Source: Epiperipatus broadwayi
Lineage: Eukaryota; Onychophora; Udeonychophora; Euonychophora; Peripatidae
Direction of reading: 5' to 3'
DNA length: 64,000 bases
Assembly (NCBI GenBank): GCA_028023455.1
Contig: JAQFVV010006737.1
Span: 310,001 to 374,000, forward strand
Positions 50,769 through 63,431 of this stretch are shown here, piece by piece. Positions within the stretch are counted from its first letter, which is position 1, and the number at the start of each line of letters is the position of its first letter. The position numbers were made by a program, and so were the translations under genes. The notes below the pieces were generated by a model, which was given only the letters and a program-made list of their open reading frames with translations, had not been told where the DNA came from and searched no databases.

Positions 50769-52685
50769 TGTGCCAGTCAGATGATGTATGTTGGTTTAAC
50801 TCAGTTCGAATACTAGGTGAAAGTACCTCGAGGCCACCCATATACGAGATATTAAATCAAGAATACTATGACCTCTGCCCTCTTCACCTATTACCGAGTC
50901 TAATTACAAACCAACAACATTATCTGAGACATACATAAATTATTTGCTTACCCGGCCCAAACTTAGCATCAGGGGAGAGACATGGACAAGAATACTTATA
51001 GAACTAAATAGTTAAATGTGCATAAAATCTATGAAAAATGTGTTTTGCGTGCCTGGATCATTGGAAAAGTAAAATAAAGCATTAAAATAAAATTAGAAAA
51101 CTCAAGCTTTTTAGTTAAATAATATATTTAATTAATGACTTTTAAAATGTTAGTAATGTTTTAATGGCCTCCGCTATTCCCCTGTGGATTAATGAAAAAC
51201 AAATCAGACAATAAAAACAGATATAAATGATATAATATTTTTGTGGTCTAAGTCTTTTCTTCCCAATTTTAATAAAATTGTCAACTCGAATCTCCTCGAT
51301 AAAGTACAATAAAAAAATCTTTTGCAAAGCATTTTCTAATTGCTTTGCACTAAAAACAGTTTAAAATTATTTAAGATGTATATAGCTAAATAAGATATAC
51401 ATAATGAGGTAATGGTGGACAAAAGAAGCATTTTCGAGGCATCAAGTTGGCAAACAAAGAAAACTTGCTCGTATTGAATTTACAAACATAAATAAAAACT
51501 GGAAAGATATTTTAAATAAAAATTAACGTTTACTTACACTGCAATGGAATATGAATTTTTGATAACATGCTAAACCAAGAGGAATAGTGCAGGAAAAGGG
51601 TGAAATATAAATAGATAGATGATCACACAATATATATATATATATATACATCTAAGATTAGGCTAATAAAAATACACAATATATATATATATATATACAT
51701 CTAAGATTAGGCTAATAAAAATAATTACATTACAAATATAATTAAATAAAAGAATTCAGAAATATACTACAATAATGCAATTTAGAAAGGTATGATGAAA
51801 AAAGGGTATAATAGTTCATGAGGAGAGATATGATTACCATCCTGGTTCCTTGGTCCTGTTCCTGTGGTGATCATGGCTTGATCCATCCGTCGATAGGTAT
51901 TTGTCCGGACAAGAAAAAATTGAAATATGCAGCATCCTTTCACGAAAAGTCCCACAGACACAGCACAGAGTTCAGATTAATATTGGTTGGATACTGCAGC
52001 ATTTTGATGGTTTTTAGAAATCCTGGTAGCAGGCAAAGTTATTTGCCTAACTGCCAAGCATGGTAGCATCCATCAAATTCATATGACTTTTAACTCATTG
52101 CATGTTAATACTTCTCCGTGGTTTCGAGGGTGACAGTTAAATAACTTTTTGGAACAAAATCTCAACAAGAAGCAAAATCTGAAAAAACTGAATGAATTTT
52201 CCCAAAGAGAAATCTGAAAAAGCAGCAAGAGAAATCTCAATGAATTCTCCAAAGAGAAATCTGATTGAAAGCAAGCAGATGAAATCTCTAATAGGAAAAA
52301 TCCAAGTCTTTTGTTCTCTCTCCTATTTACACCTTTTTTGTCAGCTACCTTCTATTGTTTTGCATATGATCTTAGATCTTGATAAGCCCCCTTCCATGAT
52401 CCTTTGTTTCAAGGTAACATTTTCTAAAAATAACTTTTACTTTTTTATTCTAAATTTCTTTCTTTAAACTTTGAATTTTTATTAATTAAAAAAAAAAAAA
52501 ACAAGGCCATCTTTAATTTGCCTTGAATGGGCTAACTAGTTAAAAACATACATTCTTTTAGAAAATGTTGGCAGGCTTATCTCAAAATAAAATCATGTGC
52601 CATAGTTTTAACAAGATTAAAAAAATATATATTCTTATTTCTTTTAATAAAATAAGCATTTTATTTCAGCAGAATTTTTCATTAA

Positions 52686-52731
<46 letters not shown>

Positions 52732-52735
52732 TATA

Positions 52736-52770
<35 letters not shown>

Positions 52771-53002
52771 TGATTAAAAAGTTTTAACAAGTAATTTTTT
52801 AAACAGCAATTTAATCTTGGAACAGAATTTATTTAAAACAAAATATTTAAATGCAAATACAAATTTAATAAACGTAATTAATGTTAGCGTTAATGCAAAA
52901 CCCTGCTGATATTGGGCTATAAACTTAATTCAGGTCTACAATACTAATTAAGTTTATAGGAGGCTGTGAATCATGAATCGGACTTCTGGATCCATTGCTT
53001 CA
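50769..53002 (-). repeat. Long direct repeat, right copy (LTR-like)
   Basis: 2,234 bp, full-length match to 43063-45198. It is longer because of a tandem duplication of about 52 bp at about 51626-51722 (cacacaatatatat through taagattaggctaataaaaa), an extra aatgaattctccaaagagaa-like unit near 52240, and longer TA tracts (52690-52728, 52741-52766). Confidence 0.9.
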
Positions 53003-54960
53003 ATATATCATTATTGATTCCAAAATGTATTCAGTCACTGTCACTTATCAATATCTCTTTCAAATTCTCTGTCAAACAAAACATTAAACTTTCTGACTAG
53101 ATGCAATAACATTTTTATATTTCTTTTGTAGAAGTAAATCAAAAAATTTTGTTTTATCACTAGTGCTATGTATGTAGTTGGCAAATGAACAGTATACTCC
53201 AGATGTTCAAGAATGATTAATTGTGTTTTTCAATTAAAAATAATTAGAATGCCAGAAATGAAAAAAAAAAAAAACATTAATTTTTAAATTTTATAAAATA
53301 TTTAGTTTTACACATACAAAGCATTTTATAATATGAATTCTTATATTACATCAAAATTCAAAAAGGATATAATTAGTAAAGAAAAATGTGTGTTCAATGT
53401 AATTTAAAGAAAGGTTAGTAATAAATGTGATTGTGTGATTGTAACCATTATGTAAAATTTACTAAATTTACAAATTTTAACTTTATTTTTTGCTTAATAG
53501 CATATAATTAAAATAGTGTAAATTAATGCAGTGTTTATCATAAATTCATTGTATAAATCAGAGAAATTATAGTTGCATTATTTTATTGATGTATGACTGG
53601 AAAAGTTTTGTGCAAAATTTTTATTGATATATGTGTTTGATTTTTTCTGTATATGTTGAATTATTTAATAGTTATGCAGATTACAGAAAGGTATTTAACT
53701 CTTATAATGCATGACTCATCTAAAAACGAGAAGATTTGACATCACTCTAAATCGGCTACTTTTTATCCCACGTATACATATGATACGTCATTAGAAAGAA
53801 AATCAAAAGTTCTGTAAGATGGTGCCCTCTTCAGAATAAATTTACAAGTAAAAAATCAATAAAAATGACCATATATGTCAAACAAAACCAAAGCACCACC
53901 TCCTCACCAACTTTTCTTGAATCTTATTGGCTGTCCCACTTCTGTCAGAAAGGGAAATGGCTGCCAAAAAGTAAAAAGTTACGTTCGTTTTGATTTTTAT
54001 TACGAAAATGATAAACGAATGTTTACAACATTTTAAACAATATTTGAATTGAATTACAAATTATTATTGATAAAATAATACTAAAAATCAAATTATTTTA
54101 GAAAAATAGTTAAGATATTACCAAGAATTATTTATTTATTGCTACATATTGATCGTAACGTTAAAGTGAAAAAAAAAAGATTGCGTCAGCAATCTTTTTT
54201 GGTTGGTTGAATAGCGGTTACTTTTATTTCACCGCAATTGAATATTTTTTAAATTATAAATCAAATTTTATTTTTGAAAAGACTTTTGTTTGCTTTCGTA
54301 ATCTGAGAATTCAGTAATATACTTTTTACAAACGAAACTAACGTATTTATATTATTAAAAGTGATCTATTTTAACAATAGATTTTGTTAAAGTTGTGAGT
54401 TGGCCAATTACAAGTTTTGATTTTTAACTCATTCGGCCAATTATATAATCATCGTTCAAAGGGTTAAGGCTAGTCTATGTTTATTCTGACTTTATAACAT
54501 AAATTTAATCCATTCTATTTGCAGTTTTAATAATATCTCAGTAAATTTAAAATGTATAATATTTGTGATTTTTTTAACATATATTGTCTTTATGTATTGT
54601 GACAAGCTAATTTAAAGTAAAACTCTTTTTTCTGAATGTCAAGCAATTACAAATAAGTAGTATTGTGCTTGAATTACAGTCTTTAACCATTATAATTGTA
54701 TGTTTTTTCATTTGTGCATTTGGTATTAGCTTTTATACATGCACATTAATTATGCCATACTCATAGTTAATATTAAATAAATAACAAATTAAAATTTAAA
54801 AATTTAGAATTTAAATTCTACTTCTATTTCATGATTTAAATCAGTTTTTAAAAATAATCCATAAAACCTCTTTAAAAGATCCAGTATTTTCTGTTTAAAA
54901 AATTTGTTTTATTTTAATTTAATTTATATAAATAAATATATGAATTTTATTTTCTTATGC
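53003..54960. other. Non-coding sequence with promoter-like elements
   Basis: No coding evidence. At 53700-54240 the sequence is less AT-rich. It contains an AP-1-like tgactcat (about 53711), an inverted CCAAT box (attggctg, about 53927), and a perfect 12-bp stem hairpin aaaaaagattgc-gtca-gcaatctttttt (54173-54200). Binding sites of this length arise by chance, so no promoter is claimed. Confidence 0.4.
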
Positions 54961-55660
54961 TTTGATTGTTTTTGTATGGTTTCATCATAAAATGTTCCTT
55001 TTTTAAATTTAATAATATTATTATGATAATATTATTATGATAATTTTTAAGCCGGGTTCCCAAAGAATTATTGAACTTCTCGTTGAACTCTAAAACAATT
55101 CTCCTTATATCAGTGTTGATCCAATCTATTTTGAATCCTAAAAATAAATTGGCATTGAGATAAAAAATCAATATTATTTGCAAGTTTATTCAAATGATTG
55201 TTTGGGAATCTGATTGATGAATTATTATTGTAATGTTTTCTGACTTAGATGTCCCATGAAGTTTTATATGATCAATGTTACATATTTGATAAGCTGCAAT
55301 TTATTTCCAGGTCTGTTAGAATTATTAGAATTTTATCTGAATTATTATTTGAACATATAAGCTGGCCTGATTAATATAAACAAAAAATGCTGGTAATAAA
55401 AAGATCCAGCCATTTTATTACTAATGATTGATTGATTTGTATAAAGCAAAGTGAAGGTAAGACAAAAGTGGTAGTTTTTTATTTGATGAATGAATTGGAT
55501 TTATACAAGCAAAGAGGCATTACTTTCAAGTTCATTTAAAAGATTCTTTGGGAATTTAATTTGTGAATAATTGCAGCAATATTTTTGGACTTCATTGATA
55601 TGTGAATAAGTTTATATTATCAGTATTGCATATTCGGTAAGTTGCAATTTATTTATGGAC
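54947..55660. repeat. Cluster of three diverged copies of an unknown repeat
   Basis: About 55173-55310 and about 55522-55658 are diverged direct copies, sharing ttctttgggaattt-like, gttgcaatttattt and tatgatcaatgtt-like blocks. The inverse of about 55050-55150 shares the gttcaataattctttgggaa block with both. The minus frame at 54947-55183 (FKIDWINTDIRRIVLEFNEK, then FNNSLGTRL) might be a coding trace, but I do not recognise a family. Confidence 0.55.
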
Positions 55661-56720
55661 TTTTAAAGTCGTTATTATTTATTTATATATATAAATTTCA
55701 TAATCAATAAACATGTTTAAAAATAAAGTAGTGGTTTAAGATAAGTTATGGATTAAAATCGTATTAAATAAAATACATCAGTTTATTAATTCTAATTTTA
55801 ATTGTCACTTAGCTGTATGCTGTTGGAGTTTGAGACTGACTTGAATTCAGTAAGAAACCCTTTTTTTTATTTTCTATTTTTATAGTTTCACTCATCACAA
55901 TGATTTTATTGGAATGAAATAAGCTATTGTTTCTTTTATCATATATGATGTGGAGACTAAAGAAAATTTAAATAAAAGAATCAAAAGACTCATCCATCAA
56001 TAGGGCCATTCAAAATACTCAAATTGCACTTTAGATTTATTAAGTCATGAGAGACAAACTATGCATTTATTTTTAATGAAGCCAATAAAATGAATGATTA
56101 GTGTATATATAAAATATAATAAAAACAGGATTTATTTCTAATTCAACTTATATTCTCAATGAATACTTTAATAATAGCAAAAGTTGAAATATTTAATATT
56201 TTATTAATTGTATAATTTGTATTATTAATATTAATTCACTATTAAAAATGAGTTTGACATAAAACTGCTGCTCATCCACTTTACAAGTTTTGAAAAATTT
56301 GGAAGTATATCTTATTCTGGATTAAGCATTGTAATTTTTTATTGCTTTGCATGTTTCAGTGCAATGGCAAAATGGTAAATTTTGACCTCAATATAAATAT
56401 ATCATATTCATATCTGGCACTTTTGAACATTGATATTATTATAAACTCTTGAAAAATAAAGCCATTTTATTATTTATTTATTTTTATCACTTACTTTATA
56501 TTTATTATAAATTTTTACTACATATTCTATATATTAAAATTATGACATTTTTATTATAATTTTAAAAAGAAAAAAAAATAATGATGTCTTTATTTTACAT
56601 TAAATTTCAAATATAAATTTAAAAATGAAAGCATTTTTTAAAAAAAAAAATATTTCAGATTTACAAATACAGAATAAAAAGTACTAATTGAAATAAATGA
56701 TCAGAGCAATAGCTCTTTCA
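55661..56720. other. AT-rich sequence, nothing recognised
   Basis: Low-complexity AT-rich sequence without open frames, repeats or motifs that I can support. Confidence 0.5.
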
Positions 56721-56729
56721 ATTAGATGA

Positions 56730-57360
56730 TTGCCATATTGCAATAAAAATATGGTACTGGTTAATTAAACACTGTACATCACTTGGTGGTGCTGTTTCTT
56801 TGCAACAACAGAGAATTATGCTGTTTACACAGCTGAACCTATGGCTAATACAACACTGCAATCGTAATAGGCATTTATGGTCTGCATGATGGTATTTTTC
56901 CCTATGCATACAACAGACATAGTATATCCAGCTTTGTATCATGATCCATTATGGATATGATTAGGAATGACAGTTTGCTACCATTTCATATGAGGGTAGA
57001 TGGACTTCAATTTCCCAGAACTCTTAAAATCTATTTAAAAACTTATTGTCTTACATCCATGATAATTTTTTGCCTGTCAGCATGCATCCCTAGGCAGTTT
57101 GGAAGCTTCAAGAAATTGGGGAGGGGTCAGGCAAAGCTTGATTCAAAGTGTTTGTGAAAATTTCATGTTTTCATGGTAGCATGTATGAGATAAATAAAAT
57201 GGCTGATGGCAACAGTGAACATTTCAAACTGTGGGCCTTTTTCCCAATGCAGAAGCTGACACTGTTGCCTTTCTATAAAAATCCAAAATATATTGCCACA
57301 TATGCCTTCACAAAGGCGAGGACCTCTTTAGAGCCATACTAGTTAGATGATGGACAGCCA
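56730..57360. other. GC-richer unidentified block with short open frames
   Basis: About 630 bp stand out as less AT-rich. Open frames at 56718-56942 (minus), 56951-57157 and 57148-57342 (plus) overlap. None shows a recognised domain or consistent frame. The plus pair joins near 57150 and reads KIYLKTYCLTSMIIFCLSAC and NSEHFKLWAFFPMQKLTLLP. It could be a decayed mobile element, a gene relic or a conserved non-coding block. Confidence 0.35.
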
Positions 57361-57699
57361 TAACCAATAACTACTTTAAAGCAAGGACATTATTTTATTT
57401 TTTCTGTAGTGTTGTTTGGCTCATTCACTGTGAAATTGTTTTTTTGAAATGAATGTTTCCAGCATCTGTATTTCTTTGTTGCAAATGAATTGGACTAATT
57501 TCATAGTTTTCAATAAAGTTAGTTTTGAAATCAATGCATGTGTGCTGTGATTGATTTGTAACACAATCAATTGAAATATTTTTGGGGGGTTAAGTTTTCC
57601 CAATTTTGTTGAAAAATGTTACAAGCATCAGGTCAAATTAGTTTTGAAATGAATTGTTTTTTTGGTTATAGAAATGTTTAATGTACCATTAGAAAGAAT

Positions 57700-58115
57700 G
57701 ACGTCAATTTGAAAGTGTAAATTTGAAGTCCAATAATATAAATTTGAAGGAAGGAACTAAAACAATATATTTTTAAATGACTTTTTTTTTGTTGGTTTAA
57801 TATAGAATAGTGTAAATTTGAAAGCGTAAATTTGGAACAAAAAAAAAAATCTCCCCCACCCCACATTTTTTCCAAAAAAAATAGTTTTTGAATGAATTTC
57901 CAAAAAAGTAGTTTTTAAATAGCATAAATTTGACAAAAAGAAAATCCCCCAGCATAATTTCCAAAATTGGCTTTTAAATGAGTTTCAAAAAAGTAGTTTT
58001 TAAATAGTGTAATTTTGGAAAAAAGTAGTTTTTAAATGAATTTTCAAAAAATGTAGTTTTTAAATAGCTTAAATTTGACAAAAACAACCCCCTCTGGCAT
58101 AATTTCCTATTAAAA
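57700..58115. repeat. Cryptic tandem repeat around agtagtttttaaat
   Basis: The phrase aaaaagtagtttttaaatag, or a near variant, recurs at about 57903, 57988, 58022 and 58052. Alternating phrases ataaatttgac and cagcataatttcc come between. Units of about 30-65 bp are strongly diverged. An earlier related phrase, gtgtaaatttgaaag, occurs at 57711 and 57811. Confidence 0.7.
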
Positions 58116-61100
58116 GAAAAAAAAAGTTGGGCCAGCCATGAAACATTATATTGATATATTTTTGGACAGAAACAGTGCCATCAAAAAAAAAAAAAAATTG
58201 CCTTTTTTTTTTGTGTAACTACTGTAATAAGAGGATAACAAAAAAAACCATTAAAGCAGCAGCAGCAAAAAAAGCAGTTGTTGATTATTATAAAAAAAAA
58301 AAGTTGGCTTTTTTTATGACATTTTGTGTAAATTGTAAGATAATTTACTATTACAACAATAATGTAAATGTTTCAGAGTTGCAGGCCTGGTGACATTATA
58401 CCGATCTGTTTTTGCAGACAAGAAATGCCATCAAGCAATGTACAGTTGCTAATTAACCAATACCAAAAATATTCAATGAATGAAATATTCATAATTTCAA
58501 TTCCATTTGTAAAATTATAAGAAATGGTAATCATCTGATATTTAATGGTCAAAATGGATTATTGCTAAGGTGTCATAAAGCCATATAATTCCATTTTAAA
58601 ATGTATAATTCCATTTATAATTATTAAATGTCACAAAAATATCTGCTACAATCATAATAAAAGTATTCATTTTTCAGCAAATTATAACTTGTTATTTTAT
58701 ATTATTACAATTTTTGGACTTTTCTTTTTTTAAATCAAACCTTTAAAATAAAAACTGACTAAAATCATAAATATTTTAGTTTTAAATAAATATTTGTAAA
58801 ATATTTTTCAAAAATAATAATAATAATGTACATAAACAATGGAAAGTATATATTTGTTTTCAGAGCAATACAATGAATTGAGAGCTTGAAGAATACTTGC
58901 AAGCACTCTTAGAATCTGAAAAGAAAGGAACTACCAAATAGTATCACTATTGTATTTCTTTTATTAAATTCTATATGGGCAACTAATATCAGTTAATGTA
59001 ATATTTTTTTTAAATACAACTCAGAATAAGAGAACAGTTAAACTGCCTAACAATATAAATGGAGTTTTAAATCAAAAACATGGAAGACTAGAAAAATCAA
59101 AATGTTTACATCAGTTGCCCATGTGTATTCCTCATTATGCTTTTACCAAAGAGTAATCTGCATGCATCAGAAAATAAAATGATGAAGCTTTACTAGCCAA
59201 GGTCATGGACTACCAATTAACTGGGTTGGAAAATTAATTAATTTATTCTAGAATATAACTAAACCAAAGTAAAATGTTATGCTGAAAAACTACAACATTG
59301 AGAAGAAGAAAAAAACATATCTACATGGATTGTGTAGGAAGGACATATATCTGACATCACAACAATTATAGCTACAATATAAATTTATTTACGTCTGCCA
59401 TCGTAAAATTTAAATAGAAGATTTATATTTTAGCAAGTATAACAAAATTTTAATATTTTCTTTTTATTTATGTCTGCCTTTCAAGTATATACTGCACTTA
59501 ATACGTATACATATTCAAATGAAATTAGTAATTTGCTTGAAAGGAAGCACATTAATTATTTGTTGCTTTTATCTATTTAAAAGTCAGCTTTTTACCCCTT
59601 GGAGAAGCTAATGTTTATCTTTCAGTTTTATTTGTAATGAAATAAAAATTATTTTGCTTTCAATCTTTACTTCATTTACAATATATCAAAACAATTTTTA
59701 AAAAATAAAATTAAACTGAATATATAATATCAACTTTGAAAATTAAAAAAAATGAATAAGAAAAGAAATAGACAAAAAGACAGTCATCGATTGGAAAAAA
59801 AATAATTAAAAAAAGTATTTAATAGGATGCAGATTTGTTTTCAAACAACTTAAATATTTGTTTGATTAATTTCTGTTTGAAAAGCTATTATATTGAAATA
59901 AGACCAAATATAAATAATACATAACTACAGAAAAACAATTATTTCATAATTTTACAAAATTAAATAAATATGTCAAAAAATTATACTTTTAAAATTCTAG
60001 TATTTGTGTTACTATCAAAATACACACGCATGTATAATTTAGCTATATATAAATATATCAAATCAAATAAATGACAAACTTTTATCGATTAAAAATTAAT
60101 AAATTTCTTCTAGCACTTTCAAAGGTATGACCTTTATTTTCATACTGTAATTTTATTTATGATACAATAAATAATAATGTCTATATGCACGATAGTGACT
60201 TTGGTTTCATTTGACAAATCCTTTTCCTCTATCTCTTCATTTTTTTTTCATTTAAAGATAGTGACATCTATGGAATATAATTCAAACTATAATCTTAATT
60301 TTTTTAGAATTATAGAAATAACTTACAATGTTATTTTAATATATATATATTTTTACCATTAACAAATAGGGTTGGAAATTGACAACATCTTTCTGCATTC
60401 AAAAAATAAAACTGTGCACAATTCTAGAACAGAATTAAAATTTATTTAGTTAGACCAATATATATATATGTAAACAAATGAATTTCACTTATGCATTGTA
60501 TTCAAAAAGACAATTTTAAAAAAGGAAACACAATTATAAAGTACCTGTAAATTTACAAAAGAAAATCATTTTGCTTTCATTAACTTGAAAAATCGAATCA
60601 GTAAAAATTTTATAAGCCAAGTGTAAAATTGACATTACTTTAAATTTAATTAAAATTATTTATTTAATCTAAAACGTAAATTATTAGTAATATTTTAATT
60701 AAATAGTTATCTTTCATTGATTACTAATGATATTTTTATTATTATATATTTTGTTAATTATCTATCATTATTTATTTTCCATCAGTGTATTCCTCATCTC
60801 TACTCTATCTTATCACAACCATTCACAAGTTCACCAGTTCAGATTACTTTCTCTTACTAAGTATATATCCTGTAAACTCCGTTCACATGTCAGGTAAAAT
60901 GGAAGTGTCAGACACATGGATCTACATATTCCTGTGGACCAGTTTGATCATTTATTATTTTATATGAGTCTTTCATTCTAATTCTGATTACAAAAAAAAA
61001 AGCAAAAAAACAATATATAATGAATTTATTACACATTTTCCTAAGGATCTGAATAAGGGTTCTCAATTTGGTCTACAGAATTGTATGCCCACTAACACCA

Positions 61101-61143
61101 TAACAATATTATTCTAAGCAAGAAATACTATGTGCATATATAT
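58116..61143. other. AT-rich sequence, nothing recognised
   Basis: No exon or element identified. Open frames at 58151-58393, 60177-60362 and 60785-60967 are low-complexity or lack any family signature. Confidence 0.5.
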
Positions 61144-61680
61144 TGTAATGGTAAATAATACTGCAAGTTGGCTCTTCAACTGTTCCATGTATTTGGATAG
61201 CCAAACTGTACCATACATATAAAGATAATGGGAAGTGAGATTGGATTTTCTTATTTAATATTTCCTATGAACTGAATGAGCCAAAACTGTAACTATAAAT
61301 AATAGATCAATCATAATAAGTCTCTCACTTCTGACTAGCTAAACTTAAAAAAATAAAACATATTTATATCTAAGACTATTGTATTACATATGTGCATATT
61401 TCAAAAATATATACAGTGAAATCAAAAAGGCATTTTATTGAACAGAAAATATATTTAGAATAACTAAACAAATAATCCTAAAGTTTCTTTTAGAATAAAC
61501 ATCATCCTTTTCCTTTTTATATTACAATGTTATAATAGCTAATAGTATTTTAATATAGCTAGGCAAAAGAAAATAATAGTTATGTGTATTTAGTGAATCT
61601 AAGACATGAGCCCAAAATCAACGATAACTATCAACCTCATAAAGAAAATACACAAAACCAAATTTATTAAAAAATCATAT
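61144..61680 (-). repeat. LTR-like repeat, left copy
   Basis: Direct repeat partner of 63432-64000, estimated 75-85% identical by eye with several indels. The + strand start tgtaatgg corresponds to a CCATTACA LTR end on the minus strand. Confidence 0.85.
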
Positions 61681-61909
61681 AGATTTTATTGACATTTAAA
61701 TGATTTCATGCTATCATTAATTGACAAAGATATTTATGAAGTTACTACCACTTCTCAAAGTATTAAAAAAATATATTAAAAAATCCAAAGAGAAATGGTG
61801 TTACTTATATTCAGCATTGTTTTTTATAAGCTGGAAAAAAATCTTAACTAGGATTATATAAAAGAGTATCATAATTATTTACTAATAAAGTAACTAATTA
61901 GGAATATAG

Positions 61910-61910
<1 letters not shown>

Positions 61911-61975
<65 letters not shown>
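61911..61975. repeat. (TA)n microsatellite
   Basis: 65 bp of uninterrupted TA repeats inside the interior of the small LTR element. Confidence 0.96.
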
Positions 61976-61978
<3 letters not shown>

Positions 61979-63407
61979 AGATAAAAGTTCCTTTTAATAA
62001 TACATAGAACTTATCTACTGATATAAAATATAGGAAACTTCTAACAAACTAACTTAAGATCATAAGTATTGACTTATTTAATAAGTGGCAAAAGTAAAGT
62101 AAATATATTACTACATATATTCATGTACATTCTCATTTACCATATAATAAAAGGAATTTTATCATTTCTTGCATAAAAAGGAAATAGCTACACAATGAGA
62201 GGAATTTGCATCTCTCAGATAAAAGAAGTTTGTAATAAGAGTAATTCATCTCTTATATTAATAAAAATTATACATATTACCATGTATGGCAATGCCAAGT
62301 ATACAATAGCTATTATTTAGACTATGTGTGGAACAAACTAAATTTACCAAAGCCTTGCTTCTACTACTTGTATCCCTAACAACTCACTAAATATCAACAT
62401 GGTTCCTTTTATCATGGAATGATGGATTTATAATGATAATAAATTTTACTAATTATTATATAACCCTTGATAAGTATAACTATCCACACCAAAATGTTAT
62501 ATGGATGTTTGCAAACATGTATTACATATAAAGCAAAAAATCTTTTAAATATTACCATTGCTATTTTAAAGGAACATTTTTTTGTGAGATCTAAGAGAAA
62601 AAAAATTCATAGCAACAATTCATAATAACATTATTATAAATGGAAATAATGTCTATTTTTTTTTAAATCTAAAAGTCCTGAATTCAAAGTTCATTTTCAA
62701 TTCAATTTTCAGTGGTTTTCCCATATGATACTTGTTGACAAAATAAGAAGTGATTAAAGAAAGTTCATCTTGGTTTATTTTTTTTAAAGTTCTATATAAA
62801 AGTCTATTGTTCCCAAAACTTGTTTAGAGGGATGAATAAAGGTAGATGTAAAAAATTTAAAATCTTGGAAATGCTGATAAACTATTAATTAGTCCATACA
62901 GTAACATTCTCTTTCTGGATATCTTTAAAATGTAACTTCTTCATTGCTCATGTTTAGAAAAGATAATTTCCATTTTTGTTATAGGGTTTTATTTTATTCT
63001 AGGTTTTTGTTTTATTTTAACATTCATCAGTAATATAGGCAATTAGAATAGAGACTTCACAAGCCCTTTTGGACTATCTTTATCTAGCCAACTACTGTGG
63101 CTAATGACTTTAATACTATTTCTATGTCTAAAAACCATATTAATAGAAATTGATCTAGTTGGATCGAATGTTTCTTATCAAATACCAAGGTTCTTTTTTA
63201 AGGGGAAATAATTCCCCTTACTGAAAAATTAATAATGTCCAAATTACTATAGTTATCTCCTAAAAACCATGCAATGCTAATTTTTTTCATTAGTCTGCTT
63301 TGCATTTCCACACAAACACTTTGAACATTTGTTTTTGAATGTCTTGCATTTAACTATTTCTAAAATTAATTTTAACATTAACAAAAATGATAAGAAATTT
63401 TTATCAA

Positions 63408-63427
63408 GCCATCATGTCTGGCCACCA
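63408..63427 (-). promoter_or_regulatory. Primer-binding-site-like sequence
   Basis: On the minus strand, TGGTGGCCAGACATGATGGC begins four bases after the LTR end CA. In LTR retrotransposons the site pairing with a tRNA 3' end starts with TGG right after the 5' LTR. The string is similar, not identical, to the complement of the tRNA-Trp 3' end as I remember it. Confidence 0.6.
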
Positions 63428-63431
63428 AAAT

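Larger units (their letters stand above)
43063..53002 (-). mobile_element. Probable LTR retrotransposon with about 2.2-kb direct terminal repeats
   Basis: The direct repeats 43063-45198 and 50769-53002 both start tgtgccagtcagatgatg and end ccattgcttca, giving TG...CA borders. The outer flanks share atat (43059-43062 and 53003-53006), a possible 4-bp target duplication, while inner flanks differ. The interior is 45199-50768. On the minus strand, TTGGCTGCCCAATCGCTGG (about 50730-50748) is primer-binding-site-like and lies 20-odd bases inside the right repeat. A minus-strand gag relic lies inside. No pol is seen inside. The AT-rich flanks make the target duplication weak evidence by itself. Two separate insertions of a 2.2-kb repeat remain possible. 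Confidence 0.6.

Noticed and set aside
43436-52066. Recurring frames at 43436-43627 / 51142-51327 and 44113-44298 / 51818-52066 as a conserved small protein
   Set aside because: They recur only because the 2.2-kb repeat is duplicated. Lengths and ends change between copies and no domain is seen.
58151-58393. Lysine-rich 80-codon frame
   Set aside because: Arises from several A-runs and AGC repeats; no domain.
60785-60967. 60-codon frame with a hydrophobic end, considered as a KCNQ or other exon
   Set aside because: No match to KCNQ C-terminal sequence and no convincing splice sites.
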